NCBI RefSeq assembly: GCF_900090325.1
Contig: NZ_FMHW01000002.1
Span: 372,001-436,000, forward strand
Direction: 5' to 3'
Length of the DNA stretch: 64,000 bases
DNA from: Micromonospora pallida
GTDB lineage: Bacteria; Actinomycetota; Actinomycetes; Mycobacteriales; Micromonosporaceae
The translations under genes and the position numbers were made by a program. The notes under the pieces are model-generated. The model searched no databases, was not told the DNA's origin, and saw nothing but the letters and a program-made list of their open reading frames with translations. Shown one piece after another: positions 1-8,897 of this stretch. Position 1 is the stretch's first letter, and every line of letters starts with the position of its first letter.

Positions 1-130
1 GAACACCGTGGTCGGCGCCGGCGCGGTGGTCACCCGGGACCTGCCGGCGAACGTGGTCGCGGTGGGCAATCCCGCCCGGGTCGTCCGCACGATCGAGCCG
101 GGTACGACCGGAGCGTCGGGTACAGCCTGA
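1..130 (+). CDS. Sugar O-acetyltransferase, C-terminal fragment (LacA/Maa type)
   Basis: Only the last 42 codons are present; the gene enters from the left edge. The visible tail has the left-handed beta-helix pattern of hexapeptide acyltransferases, with a GAGAVVTRDLP turn followed by VAVGNPARVVR. This is the usual ending of maltose/galactoside O-acetyltransferases, which move an acetyl group from acetyl-CoA to a sugar hydroxyl. The substrate cannot be told from the fragment. It converges on gntK and ends just before a strong hairpin terminator. Confidence 0.8.
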   Translation, partial: NTVVGAGAVVTRDLPANVVAVGNPARVVRTIEPGTTGASGTA

Positions 131-148
131 GCGCCGGGACGTCCTGGG

Positions 149-189
149 CGCCGGGGACGGTCACCCCGGCGGGGTGACCGTCCCCGGCG
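149..189. terminator. Bidirectional hairpin terminator between convergent genes
   Basis: There is a perfect 19-bp inverted repeat (CGCCGGGGACGGTCACCCC, 149-167) with a 3-nt GGC loop and its complement at 171-189. It lies between the acetyltransferase stop (130) and the gntK stop (232), where it can end transcription from both sides. There is no U-tract, as is common in high-GC actinobacteria. Confidence 0.8.
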
Positions 190-231
190 TCGGGGTCGAC
201 CGTGCGGCGGGTACCGCGACCCGGGTCGCGG

Positions 232-789
232 CTACCCGTCGACGGCGACGTCGGTCGACAGGCCGAGCCCGGCGAGCGCCGCCGAGACGAGTTCGTCCGG
301 GGTCAGCGTCACGTCGAGCACCAGCACCGACTCGTCCGGGTGGTGCCGTTCCAGGGTGGCCAGCTGGGACTCCAGCAGGCTGGTCGGCATGTAGTGCCCG
401 GCCCGCCGGGACAACCGATCCCGGATGACCTCGGCCGACCCGTCGAGGTGGACGAACTCGACGTGCGGCGGCCCCTGGCGGAGCACGTCGCGGTAGGACC
501 GCTTCAGCGCCGAGCAGGCCAGCACGGTCGACACGCCGTCGGCAGCGCGGTCGGCCATCCACCGGGCCAGGTCACGCAGCCAGGGCAGGCGTGCCGCGTC
601 GTCGAGCGGCACGCCTGCCCGCATCCGGTCGACGTTGGCCGGCGGGTGGAACTCGTCGGCCTCGGCGAAGGCGAAACCGGCGCGGGCACTGATCCCCCGG
701 GCGACGGTCGTCTTGCCCGCCCCGGACACTCCCATCACGACCACGTGCCGGGTCCGGGGTGGGCCGCCCGGACGACCGTCACCAGTCAT
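232..789 (-). CDS. gntK: Gluconokinase, GntK/thermoresistant family
   Basis: This 185-residue P-loop kinase has Walker A GVSGAGKT at residues 20-27, then the gluconokinase signatures [14 protein letters not shown] and [14 protein letters not shown]. GntK phosphorylates D-gluconate to 6-phosphogluconate with ATP in the cytosol, feeding the pentose phosphate or Entner-Doudoroff route. The length is typical of the family. It is the last gene of the minus-strand sugar-acid operon and overlaps the 3' end of manD by 11 bp, which implies translational coupling. The short extension before the P-loop (about 14 residues) is ordinary. Family assignment is secure; the in vivo substrate is inferred. Confidence 0.9.
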   Translation of the reverse strand: MTGDGRPGGPPRTRHVVVMGVSGAGKTTVARGISARAGFAFAEADEFHPPANVDRMRAGVPLDDAARLPWLRDLARWMADRAADGVSTVLACSALKRSYRDVLRQGPPHVEFVHLDGSAEVIRDRLSRRAGHYMPTSLLESQLATLERHHPDESVLVLDVTLTPDELVSAALAGLGLSTDVAVDG

Positions 790-2008
790 GGACGGTCCCG
801 TCCTTGAGCCGGTTGAACGGCAGGTAGGCCGGCACGTACGGGAACTTCGCGGCGGCGGCCTCGTCGATTTCCACCCCGATTCCGGGCTGCTCGCCCGGGT
901 GCAGGTAGCCGTCGGTGAAGGTGAACGACTGCCGGAACACCTCGTTGGTGAGCGGCCCGTGCTGCATGTACTCCTGGATGCCGAAGTTGTGGATGGCGAG
1001 GTCCAGGTGCAGCGCGGCGGCCATGCCGACCGGTGAGATGTCGGTCGGGCCGTGGATACCGGACTTGATCTGGTACTGGGCGGCGAAGTCGAGCAGCTTG
1101 CGCATGGCCGTGATGCCGCCGGTGTGGGTGACGGCGGACCGGACGTAGTCGATCAGTTGCTCGCGGATGAGGGTCTGGTAGTCCCACACCGTGTTGAAGA
1201 CCTCGCCGATGGCCAGCGGTGTGGTGGTGTGCTGCCGGACCAGCCGCAGCGCCTCCTGGTTCTCCGCCGGAGTGCAGTCCTCCAACCAGAACAGGTCGTA
1301 CGGTTCGAGGGCCTTGCCCAGTTTCGCGGCCTGGATGGGGGTCATCCGGTGGTGACCGTCGTGCAGCAGCGGCAGTTCCGGGCCGAACTCGTTGCGGACC
1401 GCCTCGAACACACCAGGCAGGTGGCGCATGTACGCGCGGGTGTCCCAGTCCTCCTCGGCGGGCAGCGGGGTGCGTTGGGCCGGTTCGTAGTCGTACCGCG
1501 TGCCACCGCTGCTGGGCTGCGAGGCGACCCCGTACACGGCGTTGATGCCGGGCACGGAGGTCTGGACGCGGATCGACCGGAAGCCGAGGTCGAGGTGCCG
1601 ACGGATCGAGTCGAACAGCTCCGGCAGGTCCCGGCCGGAGGCGTGCCCGTAGGCCATGATGCCGGTCCGGGACGCCCCGCCCAGCAGTTGGTACAGCGGC
1701 ATGCCGGCGGCCTTGGCCTTGATGTCCCACAGGGCGACGTCCACCGCGGCGATGGCGGCCATGGTGACCGGACCGCGCCGCCAGTAGGCCGAGCGGTACA
1801 GGAACTGCCAGGTGTCCTCGATGCGGTGCGGGTCGCGGCCGATCAGCAGCGGGGCGACGTGGTCGCTCAGGTACGAGGCGACGGAGAGTTCCCGTCCGTT
1901 GAGGGTGCCGTCGCCCAGACCGGTGATGCCGTCGTCAGTGGTGATCTTCAGGGTGACGAAGTTGCGGTCGGGGCTGGAGACGATGACGTCAGCTGCGACG
2001 ATCTTCAC
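779..2008 (-). CDS. manD: D-mannonate dehydratase, ManD/RspA group of the enolase superfamily
   Basis: The protein is 409 residues from a GTG start preceded by GGAAGAAAGG on the coding strand; a longer frame exists, but its extra N-terminus looks non-coding. It shows the enolase-superfamily layout: an N-terminal capping domain, then a barrel with [11 protein letters not shown] (metal Asp and catalytic His), [10 protein letters not shown], and GEVFNTVWD. It ends in [10 protein letters not shown], the closed ManD-type C-terminus. ManD dehydrates D-mannonate (some members D-gluconate) to 2-keto-3-deoxy-D-gluconate, the substrate of the kinase encoded 37 bp upstream. Some RspA-like members have low activity, so the in vivo substrate is not certain. 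Confidence 0.88.
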   Translation of the reverse strand: MKIVAADVIVSSPDRNFVTLKITTDDGITGLGDGTLNGRELSVASYLSDHVAPLLIGRDPHRIEDTWQFLYRSAYWRRGPVTMAAIAAVDVALWDIKAKAAGMPLYQLLGGASRTGIMAYGHASGRDLPELFDSIRRHLDLGFRSIRVQTSVPGINAVYGVASQPSSGGTRYDYEPAQRTPLPAEEDWDTRAYMRHLPGVFEAVRNEFGPELPLLHDGHHRMTPIQAAKLGKALEPYDLFWLEDCTPAENQEALRLVRQHTTTPLAIGEVFNTVWDYQTLIREQLIDYVRSAVTHTGGITAMRKLLDFAAQYQIKSGIHGPTDISPVGMAAALHLDLAIHNFGIQEYMQHGPLTNEVFRQSFTFTDGYLHPGEQPGIGVEIDEAAAAKFPYVPAYLPFNRLKDGTVHDW

Positions 2009-2045
2009 GGGATGCCTTTCTTCCTTGAGGGGTGCACGGGCGCGG

Positions 2046-2999
2046 CTAGCGGATGACGCTTCCCGTCTCGTGCCCGTCCAGGAGGGACAGTTCGGCGCGC
2101 CGCGGCAGTCCCTCCCAGTCGCCGGGACTGGAGACCACGAACGCACCGAGGGTGGCCGCGCGGCGCAGCCGACCGGGCAGGTCGAGTCCGTCGAACCAGC
2201 CGGACAGGTAACCGGCGGTGAACGCGTCCCCGGCGCCGACGGTGTCGACGGCGGTCACGGTCAGCGCCCCGGCGTGCCGGACGCCGTCCGGGGTGTGCGC
2301 GCGGGCGCCGTCCGCGCCCAGCTTGACCAGCACCGTGTGCACGCCCCGCCGGAACAGGTCCGCCACGACGGCGGACTCGTCGGCCCCCGGCTCACCGAGG
2401 AGGTCCAGTTCGTCGGCGGAGGCGACGACGATCGAGGCATGGCCCGCCAGCGGGGTGAGCACCGCACGTGCGGTGTCGCGCGACCAGAGCCGGGCGCGGT
2501 AGTTGACGTCCAGGCACACCGGGATTCCCGCGTTCGCGGCGGTCTCGGCCGCCCACCCGGTCGCCGCGCGCGCGGTGTCGGACAACGCCGGGGTGATTCC
2601 GGTCAGGTGCAGGAGCCGCGCTCCGGCGGCCAGCGGCGCCCGCAGGTGGTCGACGCTCAGCGCGGAGCCGGCCGAACCGGCCCGGAGGTACTGCGCCCTG
2701 GTCAGGTCGGCGGTGCGCCGCTCCAGCACCATCAGGCCGGTCGGCCGGTCGGGGTCCCGGGTCACCCCGTCGACACCGACGCCCTCGGCGCGTAGCTGCC
2801 GCAGCACGTACTCGCCGAACTCGTCGGTGCCGACCCGGCCGACCCAGACGGCCCGGTGACCCAGCCGGGCCACCCCCACCGCCACGTTGGACTCCGCGCC
2901 GGCGAGGTGCATGGTCAGCGACCCACCGACGGCGAGCGGTCCGGTCGAGCGCAGCGACACCATGGACTCGCCGAGGGTGAGCAGATCCGGCACGCTCAT
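2046..2999 (-). CDS. kdgK: 2-keto-3-deoxygluconate kinase, PfkB family
   Basis: This is a 317-residue ribokinase-fold sugar kinase. The N-terminal PfkB signature [17 protein letters not shown] is followed by [15 protein letters not shown], and the C-terminal signature [16 protein letters not shown] carries the catalytic Asp in GAGD at residues 255-258. PfkB members near KDPG aldolase and sugar-acid dehydratases phosphorylate 2-keto-3-deoxy-gluconate or -galactonate at C6, and that is the expected role here. The ATG overlaps the aldolase stop by 4 bp (ATGA), so the two are probably translated together. The PfkB fold is certain; substrate is inferred from neighbours. Confidence 0.85.
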   Translation of the reverse strand: MSVPDLLTLGESMVSLRSTGPLAVGGSLTMHLAGAESNVAVGVARLGHRAVWVGRVGTDEFGEYVLRQLRAEGVGVDGVTRDPDRPTGLMVLERRTADLTRAQYLRAGSAGSALSVDHLRAPLAAGARLLHLTGITPALSDTARAATGWAAETAANAGIPVCLDVNYRARLWSRDTARAVLTPLAGHASIVVASADELDLLGEPGADESAVVADLFRRGVHTVLVKLGADGARAHTPDGVRHAGALTVTAVDTVGAGDAFTAGYLSGWFDGLDLPGRLRRAATLGAFVVSSPGDWEGLPRRAELSLLDGHETGSVIR

Positions 3000-3634
3000 G
3001 CTGCGGCCGACTCCCGGACGGCGGCGAGGTAGGTGCGCGCCCGCACCCGCAGGGCGGCCAGGTCGCCGCCGGAGGCGGTGTCGCCGACCAGCGGCCCGCC
3101 GACGCCGACCGCGATTGCGCCGGCCCGGAGGTAGCCGGGCACGTCGTCCAGGCCGACGCCGCCGACCGCGACGAACGGGATGTCGGGGAACGGGTCGCGC
3201 ACCGCCCGGAGGTACGCCGGCCCACCGACCGACACCGGGAACAGCTTGATCGCCGACGCCCCCATCCGCATCGCGGCGTACGCCTCGGTCGGGGTGAACG
3301 CCCCGGCGGCGACCGGGATACCCCGACGCGCCGCCTCGGCGATCGACTCGACGACGGCCGGCGTCACCACGTACTGCGCTCCCGCGGCGGTCACCTCGGC
3401 GACGTCGGCGGCGGTGAGCACGGTGCCCGCGCCGACCAGGGCCCCGGCGGGGGCGACCGCGCGCAGCGCCTCGATGGCCCGGACCGCGTCCGGTGTGGTG
3501 AGGGCGACCTCGACGAGGCGTACGCCCTCCTCCAGCAGGGCGGTGCCCGTGGCGATCGCGCTGGCGGCGTCGGCGCTACGGATCACCGCGAGAAGACGGG
3601 CGGCAGCGAGTTCCGCGCCGAGGTTGAGGGTCAT
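2996..3634 (-). CDS. eda: 2-keto-3-deoxy-6-phosphogluconate (KDPG/KDPGal) aldolase
   Basis: This 212-residue class I aldolase has the TIM-barrel motifs of the family: AVIR with Arg19, VEVALTTPDA with the catalytic Glu42, and AIKLFPVS with the Schiff-base Lys130, then FVAVGGVGLDDVPGYLRAGA. It cleaves KDPG, and the galactonate-derived epimer in the DgoA-type branch, to pyruvate and glyceraldehyde 3-phosphate. It lies 4 nt downstream of dgoD and overlaps kdgK, giving a dehydratase-aldolase-kinase series. With both a mannonate and a galactonate dehydratase nearby it may serve both stereochemical branches. Confidence 0.9.
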   Translation of the reverse strand: MTLNLGAELAAARLLAVIRSADAASAIATGTALLEEGVRLVEVALTTPDAVRAIEALRAVAPAGALVGAGTVLTAADVAEVTAAGAQYVVTPAVVESIAEAARRGIPVAAGAFTPTEAYAAMRMGASAIKLFPVSVGGPAYLRAVRDPFPDIPFVAVGGVGLDDVPGYLRAGAIAVGVGGPLVGDTASGGDLAALRVRARTYLAAVRESAAA

Positions 3635-3638
3635 CTGA

Positions 3639-4787
3639 TCACCATTCCGCGTAGGAGCCGTCGGCGTGCCGCCACGTGGGGCTACGCCAGGCGTGCCCGC
3701 GCTTGTCGGCCGTCCGTACGGCGTGTTCGTCGATCTCGATGCCGAGGCCGGGCCCGGTGAGTCGCTCGACGTACCCGTCGACGAACGTCAGCGGGGCCTT
3801 GTCGAGGCAGTAGTCGAGCACCTCGGCGCCGAGGTTGTAGTGGATGCCGATGCTCTGTTCCTGGATCAGGTAGTTGGGCGTGGCGAAGCCGACCTGGAGA
3901 CAGGCGGCGAGCGCGATCGGCCCGAGCGGACAGTGCGGGGCGAGCTGGACGTCGTACACCTCGGCCAGCGCCGCGATCTTGCGTACCTCGGTGATGCCAC
4001 CGGCGTGCGAGAGGTCCGGCTGGGCGACCGCGATGCCGGCCTGGAGCACGGGTAGGAACTCCTGCCGGTTGTAGAGCCGTTCACCCGTCGACACCGGCGT
4101 GGTGGTGGACCGGACGAACTCGCCGATGAGGTGCGAGTTCTCCGGCACCACCGGTTCCTCGAGGAAGAACGGCCGGTACGGCTCGAGCAGCGGGGCGACC
4201 CGGCGGGCGGTGGCGAGGGTGAACCGGCCGTGGAAGTCGACCGCGACGTCCCGCTCGTCGCCGAGCACCTCGCGGGCGGCGGCCACCCGCTGGACCACCC
4301 CGTCGAGTTCGGCGACCGACGCGACCGCGCTCATCCGACCGGACGCGTTCATCTTCACCGCGGTCAGGCCCGTCTCGATCGCGGCGCTGATCTGGTCGCG
4401 GACCTCGTTCGGCTCGTCGCCGCCGACCCAGCCGTAGACCCGGATCCGGTCCCGGACCGGGCCGCCGAGCAACTGGTGTACCGGTGCCCCGTACCGCTTG
4501 CCGGCGATGTCCCACAGCGCCTGGTCGAGCCCGGCCACGGCGCTGGCCAGGATCGGCCCGCCCCGGTAGAACGAGCCCTTGGTCATGACCTGCCAGTGGT
4601 CCTCGATGCGCAGCGCGTCCCGGCCGACCAGCAGTTCGCTGAGCTGCTCGACGGCGGTGCGGACGGTCTCGGACCGTCCCTCGCAGGTCGCCTCGCCCCA
4701 GCCGACGATGCCGGACTCCGTCTCGACCCGGACGAACAGCCAACGCGGCGCGACCAGGAAGGTCTCCACCCGTGCGATCTTCGTCAT
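3639..4787 (-). CDS. dgoD: D-galactonate dehydratase, mandelate racemase/enolase superfamily
   Basis: The protein has 382 residues, the length of known galactonate dehydratases, and all the key residues can be placed. Metal ligands are Asp184 (DFHGR), Glu210 (LEEPV) and Glu236 (GER); the acid/base pair is His186 and His285 (APHCPLGP). The DLSHAGGITE strand is characteristic of DgoD. It dehydrates D-galactonate to 2-keto-3-deoxy-D-galactonate. The ribosome binding site AAGGGCTGA overlaps the stop of the transporter gene upstream, 7 bp away. Residue conservation supports DgoD over a generic mandelate racemase family protein. Confidence 0.9.
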   Translation of the reverse strand: MTKIARVETFLVAPRWLFVRVETESGIVGWGEATCEGRSETVRTAVEQLSELLVGRDALRIEDHWQVMTKGSFYRGGPILASAVAGLDQALWDIAGKRYGAPVHQLLGGPVRDRIRVYGWVGGDEPNEVRDQISAAIETGLTAVKMNASGRMSAVASVAELDGVVQRVAAAREVLGDERDVAVDFHGRFTLATARRVAPLLEPYRPFFLEEPVVPENSHLIGEFVRSTTTPVSTGERLYNRQEFLPVLQAGIAVAQPDLSHAGGITEVRKIAALAEVYDVQLAPHCPLGPIALAACLQVGFATPNYLIQEQSIGIHYNLGAEVLDYCLDKAPLTFVDGYVERLTGPGLGIEIDEHAVRTADKRGHAWRSPTWRHADGSYAEW

Positions 4788-4794
4788 GCTGTTC

Positions 4795-5610
4795 TCAGCC
4801 CTTCGTGGCGCCGGCGGTGAGGCCGGAGACGACGTATTTCTGTACGAACAGGGCGATCAGCATGATCGGCAGGGTGACCACGGTGGCCGCCGCCATCAGG
4901 CCGCCCCAGTCGATGCTGGCGTAGCCGACGAAGTCGAAGATCGCCACCGGGAGCGTCTTGGTGTCGGCGCCGGAGAGCACGAGGGCGAACATGAAGTTGT
5001 TCCAGGAGAAGATGAAGGACAGGATGCCCGCGGTGGCGATGCCGGGCACCGACAGCGGCAGGGTGATCCGCCGGAACGCCTCGATGTGGGTCAGCCCGTC
5101 GACGAGCGCCGCCTCCTCGAGTTCGGTCGGCAGGCCGTCGAAGTAGCCCATCATGATGTAGACGATCAGCGGCAGCGACACGAACATGTGGCTGAGGACC
5201 AGCACGGTGAACCCGCCGACCATCTGCAGGTTCGAGAAGACGTAGTACCAGGGCACCAGCAGCGAGACGCCGGGGATGACCCGCGCCATGAGCACGACGA
5301 GCGCGGACTTCTTCATGTTGAACCGGCTCATCGAGTACGCGGCGGGCACCCCGAGCAGGAGCGAGAGCACGGTGGCGGCGAACGCCACCCAGAGGCTGTT
5401 GCCGATGAACTGGACGTAGTTCGCCTGCTGGAGCACGTTGGCGTAGTTGTCCAGCGTGGGGGAGAAGGCGAACGCCTTGTCGGTGTCGTAGATGTCGACG
5501 TTCGTCTTGAACGAGGCGGCGATCATCCAGATCAGCGGCGCCATCAGCGACAGCACCACCAGGGTGAGCGCCACCGTCCGGAAGATCTTGTACGGCCTGC
5601 GCAGCTTCAT
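4795..5610 (-). CDS. Carbohydrate ABC transporter permease, MalG/UgpE family
   Basis: This is a 271-residue inner-membrane permease with six predicted hydrophobic segments. The cytoplasmic EAA loop (ELEEAALVDGLTHIEAFRRI, about residues 175-195) docks the ATPase. An N-terminal segment MAPLIWMIAASFKTN and the NNFMFALVLSG region are typical of the MalG-type subunit of sugar importers. The start ATG overlaps the stop of the partner permease (ATGA). The operon encodes no ATPase, so it probably uses a shared MsiK-type subunit encoded elsewhere, as in many actinobacterial CUT1 importers. The cargo is inferred to be an aldonate or uronate. Confidence 0.88.
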   Translation of the reverse strand: MKLRRPYKIFRTVALTLVVLSLMAPLIWMIAASFKTNVDIYDTDKAFAFSPTLDNYANVLQQANYVQFIGNSLWVAFAATVLSLLLGVPAAYSMSRFNMKKSALVVLMARVIPGVSLLVPWYYVFSNLQMVGGFTVLVLSHMFVSLPLIVYIMMGYFDGLPTELEEAALVDGLTHIEAFRRITLPLSVPGIATAGILSFIFSWNNFMFALVLSGADTKTLPVAIFDFVGYASIDWGGLMAAATVVTLPIMLIALFVQKYVVSGLTAGATKG

Positions 5611-6557
5611 CGGTCCAGCCCCTTCTTGCGGTAGGTCAGGGCCCACATCACCCCGATGATGATCAGGAAGAAGATGATGAGAACTGTCGATGAGACGCCG
5701 TACTCGTTGTAGTCGAAGCTCAGGCCGTAGGCGTACACGTTGAGGGTCTCCACCTCGTGGAAGGAGCCGCCTCCGCGTCCCTTGGTGGCGTAGAGGATGT
5801 CGAAGGTCTTCAGCGCGTCGATGCCGCGCAGCAGGATCGCCACGATCACGGTGGGCATCACCAGCGGCAGGGTGACGTGCCGGAACCGCTGCCAGGTGCT
5901 GGCGCCGTCGATGAGCGCCGCCTCCTGTGGCTCGTCGGAGAGCGACGTCAGGCCGGCGAGCAGGATCAGCACCACCATCGGGGTCCACTGCCAGATGTCG
6001 ATGAACATCGTCGTCGGCAGGGCCGAGCCCTGACCGGCCAGCCAGGGCTGGGGGCCGATCCCGAACCAGCCGAGCACCTGGTTCGCCATGCCGATGTTGG
6101 GATCGAAGATCAGCCGCCACATCATGCCGACCGCGACCGGGGTGGCCACCAGTGGCAGGAGGATCGCGACCCGGACCCACTTCTCGCCACGGAACGGTCG
6201 CCACAACAGCAGGGCGATCGCCATGCCGAGCACGATCTCGAAGAAGAGCACGACCCCGGTGAAGGCGGCCGTACGCCACACCGCTGGCCAGAACCGGTCG
6301 GTGTCGCCGAGGACGTCGAGGTAGTTCTGGAAGCCGATGAACTCGGACTCGGCGCGTACCGAACCCTCGGCGTCGGTCAGGCTGAGGTATCCGGTCCACG
6401 CCACCGGGAAGACGATCAGAACGGCGACGAACGCCATCGCGGGTGCCGCGAAGAGCCACTTGCGGTGCTCGTTGGCCCAGCGCGACCAGGCCGACGTATC
6501 CGGGGAGGCCGGACGACTATCGGGCGATCTGGTGACTGGTGTGGTGACGGCTGACAT
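5607..6557 (-). CDS. Carbohydrate ABC transporter permease, MalF/UgpA family
   Basis: This 316-residue permease starts at the ATG preceded by GGGAGA on the coding strand; an in-frame ATG 22 codons earlier lacks such a site. A hydrophilic N-terminus of about 30 residues precedes the first membrane segment (WLFAAPAMAFVAVLIVFPVA). The EAA loop is EPQEAALIDGASTWQRFRHV. It pairs with the MalG-type protein to form the channel of a CUT1 importer, receiving substrate from the lipoprotein encoded just upstream. The overlap with the downstream gene indicates tight translational coupling. Confidence 0.88.
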   Translation of the reverse strand: MSAVTTPVTRSPDSRPASPDTSAWSRWANEHRKWLFAAPAMAFVAVLIVFPVAWTGYLSLTDAEGSVRAESEFIGFQNYLDVLGDTDRFWPAVWRTAAFTGVVLFFEIVLGMAIALLLWRPFRGEKWVRVAILLPLVATPVAVGMMWRLIFDPNIGMANQVLGWFGIGPQPWLAGQGSALPTTMFIDIWQWTPMVVLILLAGLTSLSDEPQEAALIDGASTWQRFRHVTLPLVMPTVIVAILLRGIDALKTFDILYATKGRGGGSFHEVETLNVYAYGLSFDYNEYGVSSTVLIIFFLIIIGVMWALTYRKKGLDR

Positions 6558-6635
6558 GAGGTCTCCCGGTGGGTCAGGGCCAGGTCCCGGCGCTCGGGTG
6601 GCGGGGCCGGACGGCCCCGCCACCTGCGCTTCGGG

Positions 6636-7922
6636 CTACTTCGCCTCGTCGTCGAGGAACTTCTGGAACGCCTCGTTGGCCGCGTCCGCCGAGGCGGCCG
6701 AGTCCTTGCCGGTGATCGCGTCGACGATCGGCTGACCGACGATCTCCCGCGCCTGGGCGACCTTCACCACCAGCGGACGGTCGTGTCCGACGCCGTTGGC
6801 GGTGCTGGCCGTGGTGGCCTCGGCGAGGTCCTTCGGGAAGGTTGCCGTGCCCTCCGGGTTCGCCCACACCGAGGCGCGGGCGCCGGGCACGCCGGCCTTC
6901 TGCTGCGCCAGTGCCTGCTCCTTGCCGGCCGCCCACTGGATGAACTTCCAGGCGTTGTCCTGGTTCTTGGAGGCGTCGTTGATGCCGAGCGCCCAGGAGG
7001 GGATGTTGTACGGCTTGGAGCCGGCCGGGCCGGCGGGGAAGGCTGCGAAGCCGACCGTGTCGGAGACCTTCGACTTGGCCGGGTCGGTGGCGTTCTTGTA
7101 GAGCGAGTTGGCCTCGGTGTAGAACGCCGCCTTGCCCTGAGTGAAGATCGCCATCGCCTCGGACCAGCTCATGTCGGTGCTGACGTTCTCCGGGCCGTGC
7201 TCCCGCAGCAGCCCGCCGTAGTAGGCGTACGCCTGCTTGGCCTGCTCGGTGTTGACCGAGGCCTTGCCGCTCGCGTCGACGAAGTCGCCGCCGAAGCTGT
7301 AGAGGAAGCTGGAGAACTGCGTCACGGCGGCCGCCTTGCCGGTGCGGGACACGAAGCCCGCCACGCCCGGGTTGTCCGCCTCGACCTTCGCCGCCTGCGC
7401 CTTGAGTTGGTCGAGGGTCGTCGGCGGGGCGGTGAAGCCCGACTTCTCCAGCAGGTCCTTGCGGTAGTAGAGGACCTCCTGCTCGGTGATGATCGGTACG
7501 CCGACCACCTTGTCCTCGTGCGTGGTGGCCTGCACCGGTCCGGCCTGGAAGTCACCGAACTCGAACGCGCCGTCCGACTTGGCCTTGTCGGTCAGGTCGG
7601 CGAGGTACTTGTTCGAGGCGAACAGCTTCCCCTCCTGCAACGGCCGGTACATCATCACGTCGAGGTCGCTGGACCCGGCGTTCAGCTTGACGTTGTACTG
7701 GTCGGAGAGCTGGTCCTCGCCGAGCTGGGTGACCTCTACCTTCAGGCCCGACTGCTTCTCGAACTCCGGCAGGGCCTTCTTGATGTTCTCGCTCCACACG
7801 TGGTTCACCAGCGTCACGCGCACGGTGTTCGACGCTGCGGCGTCGTCCCCGCCGCCGCAGGCGGTCAGGCCCAGGGTGATGGCCGCCGCCAGGGTGGTGC
7901 CGATGACTGCTCGACGTCTCAC
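6636..7922 (-). CDS. Sugar-binding lipoprotein of the ABC importer
   Basis: This is a 428-residue extracellular solute-binding protein (SBP family 1). The chosen GTG is 8 nt after AAGGAG; a TTG two codons earlier sits directly against that site and is less likely. The signal peptide has an RRR start, a hydrophobic core and lipobox LTAC with lipidated Cys22, followed by a GGGDDAAAS linker. The mature part has WAAGKEQALAQQKAGVPGAR, typical of this family near its C-terminus. It is the first gene of the minus-strand operon and sets transport specificity. The ligand is inferred to be galactonate, mannonate or a related acid sugar. Confidence 0.87.
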   Translation of the reverse strand: MRRRAVIGTTLAAAITLGLTACGGGDDAAASNTVRVTLVNHVWSENIKKALPEFEKQSGLKVEVTQLGEDQLSDQYNVKLNAGSSDLDVMMYRPLQEGKLFASNKYLADLTDKAKSDGAFEFGDFQAGPVQATTHEDKVVGVPIITEQEVLYYRKDLLEKSGFTAPPTTLDQLKAQAAKVEADNPGVAGFVSRTGKAAAVTQFSSFLYSFGGDFVDASGKASVNTEQAKQAYAYYGGLLREHGPENVSTDMSWSEAMAIFTQGKAAFYTEANSLYKNATDPAKSKVSDTVGFAAFPAGPAGSKPYNIPSWALGINDASKNQDNAWKFIQWAAGKEQALAQQKAGVPGARASVWANPEGTATFPKDLAEATTASTANGVGHDRPLVVKVAQAREIVGQPIVDAITGKDSAASADAANEAFQKFLDDEAK

Positions 7923-8033
7923 GTCCAACTCTCCTTATGCCGTGGCCGCGTTGGGGGCCGGCCGCCTGCCGGGGGGACGTGTCCGTCGTCTCGACGGTCG
8001 CCACCTGGCGTTTTACGTCCGCTTAACAACGGG

Positions 8034-8063
8034 ATGCTAGGCCGAAAAAGCAGATTTATTCAA
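8034..8063 (-). promoter_or_regulatory. Candidate promoter of the sugar-acid operon
   Basis: On the minus strand TTGAAT (8063-8058) and TAGCAT (8039-8034) are separated by 18 nt, a plausible sigma-70-like pair. The stretch is notably AT-rich for this genome and lies about 110 nt upstream of the binding-protein start. It abuts the palindrome at 8065-8074. No transcript data support it. Confidence 0.4.
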
Positions 8064-8064
8064 G

Positions 8065-8074
8065 GGGTAGACCC
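8065..8074. promoter_or_regulatory. Candidate GntR/FadR-type operator
   Basis: GGGTAGACCC is an inverted repeat (GGGT, 2-nt spacer, ACCC) resembling the short GT-N-AC half-site operators of FadR-subfamily regulators. It lies between the operon promoter candidate and the regulator start at 8082 and overlaps the regulator's purine-rich ribosome-binding region. One site could therefore serve both divergent units. Arms of only four bases make this tentative. Confidence 0.35.
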
Positions 8075-8081
8075 AACTGAT

Positions 8082-8855
8082 ATGCTCCAACCCGTGGAAG
8101 AGTCCGCCCCAGGGGCGGCAGTCGCCCTCGTCGTCCCGGTCGAGGCTGGTCTGCACGCCCGGGTCCTCGACAACCTCGGCACGGCCATCTGCGGTGGCGA
8201 ACTGCGACCCGGGATGGTCCTCAACATCGACGACCTGGTCGACCGGTACGCCGTGTCCCGATCGGTCGTCCGCGAGGTGCTGCGGGTGCTCGCCTCGATC
8301 GGGTTCATCGAGACCCGTCGCCGCGTCGGGGTCATGATCCGGCCGAACGACGCCTGGAACGTCTTCGACCCGCAGGTGATCCGCTGGCGGCTCGCCTCGT
8401 CCGGCCGCATCGCCCAGCTCCGCTCGATCACCGAGCTGCGTACCGCCGTCGAGCCGCACGCCGCCCTGCTCGCCGCCGCACGGGTCGGTCACGACGAGGC
8501 GAGCGACCTCGTCGGGCTCGCGGCCAAGATGTGGGCCGCCGGAAAGGCCGGGGACGAGGAGCGCTTCCTCGAACTGGACATCGAGTTCCACCGGCGGATC
8601 CTGGTGGCCTCCGGCAACGAGATGTTCGTCCGGCTACAGGATCTGGTCGCGGAGGTGCTGACCGGCCGCCACCAGCACCACCTCATGCCGCACCAGCCGC
8701 ACGAGCAGGCCCTCCAGTTGCACGCGGAGGTGGCCCAGGCGATCCAGCGACGCGACGGCGAACGTGCCCGCCGGGCCATGGTGCAGCTCATGGAGCAGGC
8801 CTTCCGCGAGATGAGTGCGATCTGGGAACAGACCGGCGAGCCCGGCGGCCACTGA
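8082..8855 (+). CDS. FadR-subfamily GntR transcriptional regulator of the sugar-acid operon
   Basis: The protein has 257 residues from ATG 8082; an in-frame GTG at 8094 is an alternative start. An N-terminal winged helix (ICGGELRPGMVLNIDDLVDRYAVSRSVVREVLRVL, written here in part) recognises DNA. A helical FCD domain follows, with the metal/ligand pattern ELDIEFHRRI and a later HAEV histidine. FCD regulators of this kind (DgoR, UxuR, ExuR, GntR types) repress sugar-acid catabolic genes until the substrate or intermediate binds. Divergent placement from the transporter operon indicates local control. The inducer is unknown. Confidence 0.85.
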   Translation: MLQPVEESAPGAAVALVVPVEAGLHARVLDNLGTAICGGELRPGMVLNIDDLVDRYAVSRSVVREVLRVLASIGFIETRRRVGVMIRPNDAWNVFDPQVIRWRLASSGRIAQLRSITELRTAVEPHAALLAAARVGHDEASDLVGLAAKMWAAGKAGDEERFLELDIEFHRRILVASGNEMFVRLQDLVAEVLTGRHQHHLMPHQPHEQALQLHAEVAQAIQRRDGERARRAMVQLMEQAFREMSAIWEQTGEPGGH

Positions 8856-8897
8856 CCGCCCGGCCCCGCCGGTCCCCGTCCTGATCCGCTCCGGTCG

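Noticed and set aside
2009..2146. A longer ManD from an upstream ATG
   Set aside because: It would overlap the kinase gene and add an Arg/Ser-rich peptide; the GTG at 2008 has a proper ribosome binding site and matches the family start.
6783..8081. A long plus-strand N-terminal extension of the FadR-type regulator
   Set aside because: It is antisense to the binding-protein gene and the peptide is unlike any GntR protein; the regulator starts at 8082.
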